DNA from: Fidelibacterota bacterium | GTDB lineage: Bacteria; Fidelibacterota; Marinisomatia; SCGC-AAA003-L08; TS1B11 | Assembly: GCA_004124875.1 (NCBI GenBank) | Contig: SCKJ01000002.1 | Span: 434,001 to 498,000, forward strand | Reading direction: 5' to 3' | DNA length: 64,000 nt | Shown: piece by piece, positions 58,801 to 64,000 of the stretch | Layout: each line of letters starts with the position of its first letter | Numbering within the stretch: the stretch's first letter is position 1 | Translations under genes and position numbers: made by a program | Notes under the pieces: model-generated | The model's database searches: none | The model's input: only the letters and a program-made list of their open reading frames with translations | Told to the model about the DNA's origin: nothing

Positions 58801-61800
58801 CCGGGGCGGCGGGAGGATCATTCATCAGGACGGTAATATTGGTGGGCCGGGAGTAGATGGTCAAGGCGGTGGCAACGGTGTTGGTTGTTCTCAGGACATA
58901 GGCTCCAGAGCCAGCCATACTCACCGAGGCGATGACCAGCGTATCATCGGTGGCGCCGGTAATATCCACCCCATCGAGCAGCCACTGGTACTGGTTCGAC
59001 GTGCCACCAACTGTCATGGGCAAGAGGAGACGGTCGCCTTCGCGGACGGTGACGCTTTGCTCAGTCCCCACGCTGTCTTGTGGCGAGTAGGTAAAAGTGG
59101 TGCTCGGCACGCCGATATTGGGCTCAATATCCTCAAAGGTGAAGCGGTTATTCTGGATTCTTAAATCCTGCAGTGTTGATATGGCGCTCAGATCAGGCAG
59201 GCTGCTCAGCTGATTGTTATTAAGATAAAATCCTATCAAGCTGGAAAGCTTGTCGATGGCCGCAGGAACAATTCCGGTGAGCTGATTATAGTGCAGATAT
59301 AATCCTGTCAAATTGGAAAGAGAGCCAATGGTATCGGGGATGGCTCCGGTCAGTTCGTTGCCCCATAAAAATAACGCCACCAAACTATCCAGATTGCCGA
59401 TTTCAGCGGGGATGGAACCGGTCAGATTATTTCCTTGAAAGTGGAGCTCCTGCATGCTCGTGAGCTTGCCAATTTCTGGGGGAATGGGGCCGGACAGGTT
59501 ATTATTAAAAAAATTGAGTTTGCTCACGCGACCACCGAAAACGGTGACTCCATTCCAGCTCGATAAGGAGGAAGATGTCAGCCAGTTGGTATTGTTGGTC
59601 CAGCTGGCGCCAGTGGTGCTGTTGTACAGGTCCACCAGTGCCAGGGAGTCGACCTCCAGGGGTGTATAGGTGGTGGCGTTCACCTCATTGCTGTACGCCG
59701 ATTCGTTGCCGCTGCTGTCCACCGCCGTGATACGGTAGTAATAGGTAGCGCCGTTGGTCAGGCCGGTGAGGGTGGCGGTGGTGTCGTTCAGGTTGCCGCC
59801 AGTGGTCGAGTCGATCCGCGTCGTCGGGGCGGTGGCCGTATCGCCATAGATGCAATACATGCGGAAGTCGGCCTCGCTGTTGGGCGACCAGGTGAGGCCA
59901 ATCTGCTGGTTGCCTGCGGAGGCGGTGAGGTTGGTGGGGGCGGCGGGTGGTCCTTCAAGGTATAGGGTACGGATTTCGGTAGCCGTCAGGGCCCGGTTGT
60001 AGATGCGGATGTCGTCGATTGTACCGTCAAAATACAAACCCTGGTGAAGATTTTTCCCAATCAGTAGATTAGTGGAATAGGAATCCAAGGTCCCAGAAAT
60101 AACCGTTGGCGTTGAAAATTCTTCTCCATTCAAGTAGAGCCGAATAGTATTCCCATCGTAGGTTCCAACTGCGTGATACCATCTTCCCGTCGTTATAGAG
60201 AAGGCCTCGTCAATGAAACGTCGTGTCCCATCAATCGAAAGAGAAAAATAAAGGGTTCCAGTTGTTCGAATTTCGAGGTGGTATTGATAAAAAGGCTCAG
60301 ATCCATCTGTAAAGTCTTTGGTGATGATGGTCTGACGATTACCCAATAAGTCAGTTTTGAACCATGTCTCCAATGCAATTTGATTGGGGTTTAAAGTTTC
60401 AGAATCAGATATCTCCACATAGTCATCCACGCCATCGAAGCCGTACGCACTGCTGGCGTCGCCGTAGCGGTCCGCCGTCAAGGTCGCCCCGGTCACCGTC
60501 CCATCATTGCTGTTGGCCGACTCATCATTGGCGTTGCCGTTGAAGGGGTAGTAGGCCACCAGGCCCACCGGCGTGGCGCTCACCTCCGTGCTGTAGGCCG
60601 ACTCGTTGCCTAGGCTGTCCACCGCCGTGATGCGGTAGTAGTAGGGGGTGCCGTTGCTCAGGTTGGTGAAGGTGGCGGTGGTGTCGTTGAGGTTGCCGCC
60701 GGTGGTACTGTCAACCACTGTTGTCGGCGCTGTAGTGGTGTCACCATAGATGCGGTAGCGCAGGAAGTTGGCCTCGCTGTTGGCTGACCACTGAAGGCTG
60801 ATTTGCTGATCTCCCGGGGTGGCGACAAGGTTGGTGGGGACGGCGGGGGCGAGGTAAATAAAAGGCGACCAAAAAGGGGCCTGGTCATCTGCGGTATTGT
60901 TTGTCAGTCTGATGGGATTTGAGCCATCGGAATTCATCACGTAGATTTCCCTGGTCGCACTATCGCTTCCTTGATAAAATACTAATTTCCCACCATCGGG
61001 AGACCAAGTAGCGGCTCCTTCGGTCACTCCGCTGTTGGTCAAATTAACCGGGTTCGTTCCAGCTGCATTCATGACATAGATATCACCAAAAGAGCCGTAG
61101 ACAATCTTTGAACCATCAGGCGACCAGTGGGGATCTCCACTCCAGGTCGTCCCGCTGGTAAGTAGATTGACGTTGCTGCCATCAGAATTCATCGAATAAA
61201 TCTCTGCGCTTCCGCTGCGCCAGGAGGAAAAAACAATTTTGCTCCCATCCAGTGACCAGTGCGGCTCACCATCACGTGCAGAGTGGTTCGTTAGATTTAC
61301 AGGATTCGTGCCATCTGCATTCATAACATAAATTTCTTCATTCCCATCCCTGTTGGTCCTGAAGGCAATCTTTGTGCCATCTGGCGACCAAGAAGCGTTA
61401 AAGTCACTGGCGCTGTTATTGGTAAGCCGTACAGAATTAGTTCCATCAGCATTCACCACGTAAATCTCAAGATTGCCGTCACGATCTGACTCAAATATGA
61501 TCTTGTCACCAGCAGGTGACCAGGAAGGCCCCCCTTCACCTGTTGAGAGATTGGTTAACCGCGTCTGGTTCGTTCCGTCGGCGTCCATCACGTAGATTTC
61601 GTAATTTCCATCACGGCTTGACGCAAAGGCAATTTTGGAATCAGTTTGGGCGAGGAGACATAAAGGCAGGAACAGCGCCAGCAGAAGAACGGCAACTAAC
61701 TCACCCTGTCGCTTCGCAAACGCCCCTTTCTCCTGAAAGAGGGGGACGACGCAGTCGGGGGGTGAGTGCACTTTATGAGCCGGGGGGTGACTTCTTTCCA

Positions 61801-61801
61801 T
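49865..61801 (-). CDS. giant modular surface protein (3978 aa): PD40 propeller, Fn3, LamG, LRR, sorting domain
   Basis: ATG 61801 overlaps the upstream TGA by one base (TGATG); the longer frame to 61924 lies inside the upstream gene. Signal-like segment VAVLLLALFLPLCLLAQ. Order: PD40/TolB-like propeller of six to seven blades (SSRDGNYEIYVMDADGTNQT) to about residue 320; then about ten Fn3 modules (ATAGDQQITLAWSPNSEADF) interleaved with four LamG-like domains (NANDESANSNDGTVTGATLT; FDGVDDYVE), two plant-type LRR blocks (LTGSIPPEIGNLTNLTHLVL), Ig-like modules after each LRR block (SVTMAG-like SVTVREGDRLLLPMTVGG), a beta-sandwich region, and the sorting domain (LAPNYPNPFNPNTTLRYALP ... RKMVLLK). 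Likely a surface adhesin or glycan-binding scaffold. Extreme length and repeated modules suggest growth by internal duplication. Confidence 0.88.
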   Translation of the reverse strand: MERSHPPAHKVHSPPDCVVPLFQEKGAFAKRQGELVAVLLLALFLPLCLLAQTDSKIAFASSRDGNYEIYVMDADGTNQTRLTNLSTGEGGPSWSPAGDKIIFESDRDGNLEIYVVNADGTNSVRLTNNSASDFNASWSPDGTKIAFRTNRDGNEEIYVMNADGTNPVNLTNHSARDGEPHWSLDGSKIVFSSWRSGSAEIYSMNSDGSNVNLLTSGTTWSGDPHWSPDGSKIVYGSFGDIYVMNAAGTNPVNLTNSGVTEGAATWSPDGGKLVFYQGSDSATREIYVMNSDGSNPIRLTNNTADDQAPFWSPFIYLAPAVPTNLVATPGDQQISLQWSANSEANFLRYRIYGDTTTAPTTVVDSTTGGNLNDTTATFTNLSNGTPYYYRITAVDSLGNESAYSTEVSATPVGLVAYYPFNGNANDESANSNDGTVTGATLTADRYGDASSAYGFDGVDDYVEISDSETLNPNQIALETWFKTDLLGNRQTIITKDFTDGSEPFYQYHLEIRTTGTLYFSLSIDGTRRFIDEAFSITTGRWYHAVGTYDGNTIRLYLNGEEFSTPTVISGTLDSYSTNLLIGKNLHQGLYFDGTIDDIRIYNRALTATEIRTLYLEGPPAAPTNLTASAGNQQIGLTWSPNSEADFRMYCIYGDTATAPTTRIDSTTGGNLNDTTATLTGLTNGATYYYRITAVDSSGNESAYSNEVNATTYTPLEVDSLALVDLYNSTTGASWTNNTNWLTSSSLSSWNGVTVFGGRVSKLNFFNNNLSGPIPPEIGKLTSMQELHFQGNNLTGSIPAEIGNLDSLVALFLWGNELTGAIPDTIGSLSNLTGLYLHYNQLTGIVPAAIDKLSSLIGFYLNNNQLSSLPDLSAISTLQDLRIQNNRFTFEDIEPNIGVPSTTFTYSPQDSVGTEQSVTVREGDRLLLPMTVGGTSNQYQWLLDGVDITGATDDTLVIASVSMAGSGAYVLRTTNTVATALTIYSRPTNITVLMNDPPAAPVELTATIVTPGIYAGNIKLNWTANTEPDFRRYLIYESLSSDFSTGVPAAREIMATTAFTLAADGANANQADDLNALAQTTTPLISGDAINLSGTLPDGTPAAATFTYGTDGTTLGDLIGVIDVAFFNGAAIALLFDGKLWIQDVVPGISSTSLSFATAVGIELPTMDDILIPGSDGATAGITDYAEGIGSTELIEFFTENITHYFRITAVDSSGNESGFSNQTSAFPPDITLPLNPLNLRAIAGDRQIDLTWSPNIEADFLKYYIYGGVTAAPTTLVDSTAGGNINDTTATLAGLSNGATYYYRITAIDSSGNESAYSAEVSATPLSQLAFPGNALQFDGVDDYVEVPDGDQWAFGDNPFSLALWVQLNDGTASVSFIANDEGSGTLSKWAFWKEDAELRFHIKSLSLGALYPVRYTWTPNNGQWYHLAVTRDGSSYVLYIDGVNVYTNTLVSTVPNPNAPLTFGQAEGIYYLNGAIDEVRIWNVARTQADIQGSMHAQLTGSETGLVGYWRMDEASGLTAFDYSANGNHGALNGGVARVTSTVPTVADTTPPAIPTGLTATAGDQQITLAWSPNSEADFLRYRIYGGTATAPTAQIDSTTAGINDTTATITGLGNGTAYYFRITAVDSTGNESAYSSEVSATTYTLLEVDSLALVDLYNSTNSGSWTTSTNWLTSASLSTWYGVTVASGRVTNLNLASNNLAGPIPATIGNLTNLIQLRLFDNQLSGPIPIEIGNLTNLTGLYLYNNQLTGSIPPEIGNLTNLTHLVLSNNQLTGSIPTEIGTLTILDALHLNNNQLTGSIPATIGNLTNLTTLWLDQNLLTGSIPAEIGILTALTILRLQVNLLTGAIPDTVGNLTNLNVLLLSTNNLTGTIPTAIGNLTNLTHLWLDNNNLTGTIPDSIVNLTNLQFMYLYDNQLVDLPSLGAITTLVEFRVENNRFTFEDIEPNIGVASTTFTYSPQDSVGIEQDTTVADGTSLTLSVAVGGAANQYQWVQDGLAISGATSDSLVFSTISLADSGSYLLRTTNTVATALTLYSRPINVTIIDVPPAAPTGLTVTGVGDGTVSLSWNPNSEGDFLRYRIYGGAASGPTTVVDSTTDGNLNDTTATLTGLSNGTTYYYRITSVDSGGNESAYSNEVNVTPGGVVDGYYEIKHDVFNASKWFGGDDRPGFTPRDVGVGQSVFVDKDIILESFSFYFIERFDFEANPEGFGHAVTLVLNIRDSSGVTLQTERVRVPATFNGGWVPWPNINRAVPANSQLIFTSYLAGAYDSLQYTAGVAGDADASYTGGLGYSKQGSGDADMEYWTGWFEHPWDFDIWLRGNLIAYALRPLPPTGLTATAGDGQIDLHWNPNAEDDFFKYYINGGTTTAPTTRVDSTAGGNLNDTTATLIGLSNGTTYFYRITAVDSSGNASAYSGEVNATPVDLTAPAIPAALAATAGDGQINLHWNPNAEADFLHYRVYGGTVTAPTTVVDSTTGGDLNDTTATLTGLSNGTTYYYRITAVDSAGNESAYSNEVSATPQAVDLTTDLVAYYPFSGNANDESGNGNHGTEMGGITLTADRFGNANSAYSFDGVDDYILITSRVQVSNEASFSFWLNTNELKESHILSKRIKSFDPALNDWQLGMDDASGAFQARLWGTSNDNHKTGSGFLITGEWAFVTVVYDGSKVDIYKNGVLFYTKINSGAINDRDYDLRIGDDWWGNIFNGIIDDIRIYNRALTTAEITALYTEGGWPSQDTIPPAAPTNLAANAGDGQVSLAWSPNAEADFSKYYVYGGTAAAPTTLVDSTTGGNLNDTTATLTGLLNGTTYYYRITAADSSGNESAYSSEVSETPVGLVAWYPFNGNANDESANSNDGTVNGATLTVDRFGNANSAYSFDGVDDYIDMLQPGPLGTQARTITAWAKSRSIYELDQIISYGGDNLASPGASFRLGLLNIVDCQGVSANTSVSASNGEAPSDINVWHQYILVVPAMSNPTTGDIKIYRDGILLSTACASVNLSTAVNTQTGSPIRIGMMYTGGDNYAFDGLIDDIRIYNRALSATEVDSLYRLGGWPSIDTTAPAAPTGLVAIAADQQITLTWPPNAEGNFLRYRIYGGVTASPTALVDSTASGNLNDTTATLTGLTNGVTYHYRITAVDSAGNESAYSNEDSATPRAPLVTAVTYATRTYEVITEQGLDLSFPLRIGNAGNTALAYDLTFDADWFGFQWLTAAVTSGIIPAGDSTTALIGVVETANLNEGDYTGFIHVHHNSGSDLEVRDITNTLTVNLHIEPTGTVAAGNVTVGSGNTAPVELTDSNGNSLGLTLDFINSLGGSVTALAAHVPPPADAATPFNDPEGAVTRLVYAPFYWEITTDIPAGFTVDITFDYSRLIGINNPDSLRLARRPAFAGTDTPWQLLSYADVSVNSPDSLITAIQQGQFSQWTIVSDSADNPFADVLPPAITVASPGSQAATSGVALTIAAEVTDESQISAVTLNYFVGGTSQAVNLDMTLTTGSSYEAEIPAADVTPPGLAYFVAAADNLSHSALTDTISVAVSFAENALTSAGSGSFFASGFPKDKWRLIGLPGDLDSRTLQATIQDELGGAPGNETWGIYQYNGSGLEDYSAATSLVMGESYWLKQLVADDVAFSLGSGKSVDLAGYDITLAAGAWNLVASPYPFEVGFEPDDATHYGPFTYGPFGSSGQEGWSLGSSTLTLKPWGGYIIFNKSSVEELLALRPLGLPKSIAKTTALQGWTLTFTAEGANYVDFGNVIGRIAGASEGLDRHDQPELPFVEGYLSMTMENELWSETHTPRTTDLRGDDLDNGVWNLAIRSKDEQSPITLRYRLDSSAKDGLRRVLVDQVTREQHFLGEEGEILLRRYTEAFPRRLNVVVGDAQFVAGAVEEILSGLPEAFALAPNYPNPFNPNTTLRYALPHPARGSLKVYNLLGQEIISLVQGWMDMGRHEIVWDGRDGAGRNLASGIYFAVFAADGKIITRKMVLLK
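55980..56780 (-). repeat. leucine-rich-repeat coding block (second in protein order)
   Basis: About ten tandem 24-residue units (72 bp) with the pattern NLTNLTxLxLxxNxLTGSIPxEIG, flanked by a capping motif at the start (WYGVTVASGRVTNLNLAS) and FEDIEPNIG at the end. A shorter related block lies at about 59150-59620. Both are followed by the same Ig-like module, so the pair looks like a segmental duplication. Confidence 0.85.
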
Positions 61802-62475
61802 CACGGCTCCTGCGGCAGGGCCGGTGGTGTGCCTACCTCCGGAGCGGGTCCGCCTCCGTCGTCGGCCAAAAGAGTGAATCCCAGGTAGCCGCCGCCGGCA
61901 GCGACAGCAGTCAGCAGAAGCCATTTTACCAGCGGCGAGCGCCCCGCCGCGCTGACGGTTGGCTGTGCAAGTTGGGTAGGCGCCGGATCGGCGGCGGTCA
62001 GATCGGGGAGACCTTCATGCTCAATGCCGACAAGTTGATGCGCCAGGGCCGTCATCTGGCCGAGGAGGTCATCGATGACTCCGCGGTAGTCGTGGGTCAC
62101 CGATTGGATAATCTCGCCGGTGGCAACATCGACCAGGCGCAGGTCGATAGAGTAGGTGGAGCCGACCTTGCCGATGGAGCCGGCCAGCATCTGGGTCACC
62201 CCCAGCAGTTGGCCCACTTCCACGGCGCACTCGTCGGAGGTGCAACCGGCGAGCTGGAAGTCCTGCTCACGCAATATCTGCTCCATGGCGCTGCGCTCTA
62301 CGATAGTCACCAGCCCGGTCTTGACGAGCTCAGAGCGGAGACGATCGGTGAGGGATGCCGCTTCTACTGCTGAGACACCGCGGGCGTCCAAATCCAGCAC
62401 AGCCATAGAGCCATCGGATGCTAACAAGCTGGATGCCAGCAGAGCCAAAATATGGATTGTCCGCCTAATGGCCAT
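61801..62475 (-). CDS. CsgG/TolB_N-like envelope protein coupled to the giant surface protein
   Basis: ATG 62475 is chosen for the strong AGGAGGT 3 nt upstream. 224 residues: signal peptide (ILALLASSLLASDG), a CsgG-like domain (MAVLDLDARGVSAVEAASLT; IVERSAMEQILREQDFQLAG; a CTSDEC motif; GQLLGVTQMLAGSIGKVG; STYSIDLRLVDVATGEIIQS), then a linker and one transmembrane segment near the C-terminus (VKWLLLTAVAAGGGYLGFTL). Known relatives assist assembly of envelope structures or act as outer-membrane secretion accessories (CsgG, LpoB, FlgO types). TGATG coupling to the 3978-residue gene suggests a role in exporting or anchoring it (inference). Confidence 0.8.
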   Translation of the reverse strand: MAIRRTIHILALLASSLLASDGSMAVLDLDARGVSAVEAASLTDRLRSELVKTGLVTIVERSAMEQILREQDFQLAGCTSDECAVEVGQLLGVTQMLAGSIGKVGSTYSIDLRLVDVATGEIIQSVTHDYRGVIDDLLGQMTALAHQLVGIEHEGLPDLTAADPAPTQLAQPTVSAAGRSPLVKWLLLTAVAAGGGYLGFTLLADDGGGPAPEVGTPPALPQEP

Positions 62476-62584
62476 CCCACCTCCTCGGGGATTGATTAAT
62501 GCTGCCAGGCCGCGATCGGGATAACAGAATATTTTCGTAATTGCCATAATCTACTGCACATCCGTAGATAGAGCAAGTGACAGA

Positions 62585-62602
62585 TGTCACGCCAGCGTGA
62601 CA
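62585..62602. promoter_or_regulatory. perfect inverted repeat upstream of the CsgG-like gene
   Basis: TGTCACG (62585-62591), spacer CCAG, CGTGACA (62596-62602). It lies 110 nt before the CsgG-like gene start and 46 nt after the stop of the next sorting-domain gene, with no T run on the minus strand, so an operator is more likely than a terminator. A further GTGACA immediately to its left (62578-62583) overlaps this symmetry. Confidence 0.4.
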
Positions 62603-62647
62603 CTTCCGGTCCGTATCCGGGAAAATGACTTTTGTGGTGACTTTTTG

Positions 62648-64000
62648 CTACTTCAGCAACACCATCTTGATCGATTTAGCATATCCTGGCGCCACCAGCC
62701 TTGCGATGTAAATACCTGATGAAACAGATCGACCACGTGCATCGCGCCCGGGCCATATGGCCTGATGGTAACCTGGGATCTGGTCCTCATCCACCAATCG
62801 GATCACTTCGCGCCCCAGCAGGTTATAGATGCGCAGCTCGACCTTGGATGCCCTAGGCAGCTCGTACCGGATGGTCGTGACAGGATTGAACGGGTTGGGG
62901 TAGTTCTGGTGCAGGGCGTACCGGGTGGGCAGCAAGTTTTCAACGGCCAGAGTGATAGCGCCCGTCTCAAGAACTTGTCCTTCGCGGTCCCATAACGTAT
63001 AGTCCAAGGTGACGGTTTGTGTACCGCTCCGGGCCAGGTCGACCTCGAAGGTCAGGAGCGGCAGTTCGTCCCCGTCAATGACATCATCCCGAATGCCCAG
63101 TCCAGCAAGCGCTATGATGGTTTGACTGCTGTCATCTGACGCCTGCACGAACAGCGGTACCGATTTCCAACGAGCGGCCAGCGCCCCGCCTTCCGCAAAC
63201 TGTTTGAGGCGAACCCGTGAGCCATCCACTCTCAGCAGCCCATCAATCATCATCAGGTCGCCGGATACCTGGCCTTCCAATCGAATAACGGTGCGGCCAT
63301 CCCACTCCCACAGGTTATCAGGCACGACCTGTACAAGCCGCAGCGATGGGACGCCGGAAGATCGTTTGGCAATGGTAGGCACCGCCTTGGCAAAGCCGTT
63401 GTTGGCGAAGCTCCAGTTCCACATCTGCACGAAGACCACCAGGTCCTCGAAATCGAGGATGCCATCCGGTTGCGGCGTCAGGTCCGGCACAGTACCGCTG
63501 GCGGGGCCGATCTCGAAGGCTATCGTTTGCGGCTGGGCATTCCAGGCGGCGGCGAACTGGAGCAGATCATCGGTTGAGATGAGCAGGTCACCGGTATAGT
63601 CGCCGGGGTGATAGATGACCGTGAGGCCCGATAAGGAATCTCCGGCGCCGGCATCGTTGTCACGGGGCAGCAGGCGGAGCTGGACATTGGGCGTGGTGCC
63701 CACCAGCCCGTTGGCAAAGGACAGCCAGTCAACAGTGCCACGATAGTCAGCTGGCCCAATGGCGCGGCCAGTAGACCCGACTGCGGAGGGAAGCCAGTTC
63801 TGGCCGCCGTCCAGCGAGTAGTCTGCGGTGATGGAAAGCGTGTCACTCTCAGCATCCGTCAACAGGTACCCCAATGCTACCCGAGAAATAACAGTATCAA
63901 TGGATAGGGTGGTAATGCTCAACGCCGGCGGAGCGTTGTTGTCCAGATGGAACGGAGTCGTGGCGCCGGGCAGTCCCTTAATACCTGTTAGCACTTCCTG
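62648..64000 (-). CDS. sorting-domain secreted protein with dockerin-like and cohesin-like modules, partial at right edge
   Basis: The frame is open to the right edge, so the N-terminus lies outside; GTG 63994 is only internal. Visible order: a beta-sandwich region (LSITADYSLDGGQNWLPSAV), a dockerin-like pair of calcium loops (YTGDLLISTDDLLQFAAAWN; PDGILDFEDLVVFVQMWNW), a cohesin-like or Ig-like domain (LRLVQVVPDNLWEWDG ... LLTFEVDLARSGTQTVTLDY), and the sorting domain (LHQNYPNPFNPVTTIRYELP ... SIKMVLLK). The 3' end is close in sequence to the gene at 44272. Likely an extracellular enzyme or scaffold component whose catalytic part, if any, is outside the window. Confidence 0.82.
   Translation of the reverse strand, partial: QEVLTGIKGLPGATTPFHLDNNAPPALSITTLSIDTVISRVALGYLLTDAESDTLSITADYSLDGGQNWLPSAVGSTGRAIGPADYRGTVDWLSFANGLVGTTPNVQLRLLPRDNDAGAGDSLSGLTVIYHPGDYTGDLLISTDDLLQFAAAWNAQPQTIAFEIGPASGTVPDLTPQPDGILDFEDLVVFVQMWNWSFANNGFAKAVPTIAKRSSGVPSLRLVQVVPDNLWEWDGRTVIRLEGQVSGDLMMIDGLLRVDGSRVRLKQFAEGGALAARWKSVPLFVQASDDSSQTIIALAGLGIRDDVIDGDELPLLTFEVDLARSGTQTVTLDYTLWDREGQVLETGAITLAVENLLPTRYALHQNYPNPFNPVTTIRYELPRASKVELRIYNLLGREVIRLVDEDQIPGYHQAIWPGRDARGRSVSSGIYIARLVAPGYAKSIKMVLLK

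Noticed and set aside
55980..59620. CRISPR array or mobile repeats in the 55.9-59.6 kb stretch
   Set aside because: The periodicity is 72 bp, in frame, and encodes LRR modules; there are no spacers or cas genes.

Overview
The window most resembles a chromosome segment (probably metagenome-derived) of a Gram-negative bacterium of the Fibrobacterota-Chlorobiota-Bacteroidota (FCB) superphylum, close to Marinimicrobia, Calditrichota or KSB1-type lineages. The evidence is a PorV-like outer-membrane protein, a TonB receptor with a carboxypeptidase-regulatory-like head, and many very large secreted proteins ending in a type IX-like sorting domain (YPNPFNP... then ...KMVLLK). The exact phylum is inference.

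Region 1 (1-21 kb, almost all minus strand) looks like a housekeeping and uptake block. From upstream (right) to downstream (left): an RpiR/SIS regulator; a 5'-truncated secreted protein; a TonB receptor; a large Ca-binding-like secreted protein; a PorV-like protein; a GlpA-type glycerol-3-phosphate dehydrogenase; an FAD/NAD oxidoreductase; a GlpT/UhpT-family antiporter; an alkaline-phosphatase-superfamily phosphodiesterase lipoprotein; a PhoD-like phosphatase lipoprotein; and a two-domain PpiC lipoprotein. Spacing is tight (-1 to 72 nt), so I infer an operon for capturing glycerophospho-compounds outside the cell, hydrolysing them, importing glycerol-3-phosphate and oxidising it. Further left is a MerB-like (alkylmercury lyase family) gene. 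It has an in-frame TGA exactly where MerB has its second catalytic cysteine (Cys159), followed by a hairpin fitting bacterial SECIS geometry. It is a candidate selenocysteine-containing organomercurial-lyase-like protein and the best novelty candidate here. A partial TolB-like/TPR protein runs off the left edge.

Region 2 (21.5-25.8 kb, plus strand) is an imuB-dnaE2 mutagenesis cassette. Its ImuB lacks the Y-family catalytic acidic residues.

Region 3 (25.8-64 kb) is accessory and mosaic: a methyltransferase, a UbiA prenyltransferase, several unrecognised envelope proteins, and five sorting-domain surface proteins, one of 3978 residues. Two genes are frameshifted, one subtilase lacks its N-terminal half, and orphan scraps of sorting-domain 3' ends lie between genes. 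Three tRNA 3' halves (Ile-like, Met-like CAT, Leu TAA) and one core-only copy of the Leu site occur between genes. Three of these four sites have short direct repeats exactly 11 bp apart, as in tyrosine-recombinase attachment sites; none was seen at the Ile-like site. A scrap that may be an integrase C-terminus sits beside the Leu site. I read the region as an island built by repeated tRNA-targeted integration, with surface proteins as cargo. No intact integrase is present.
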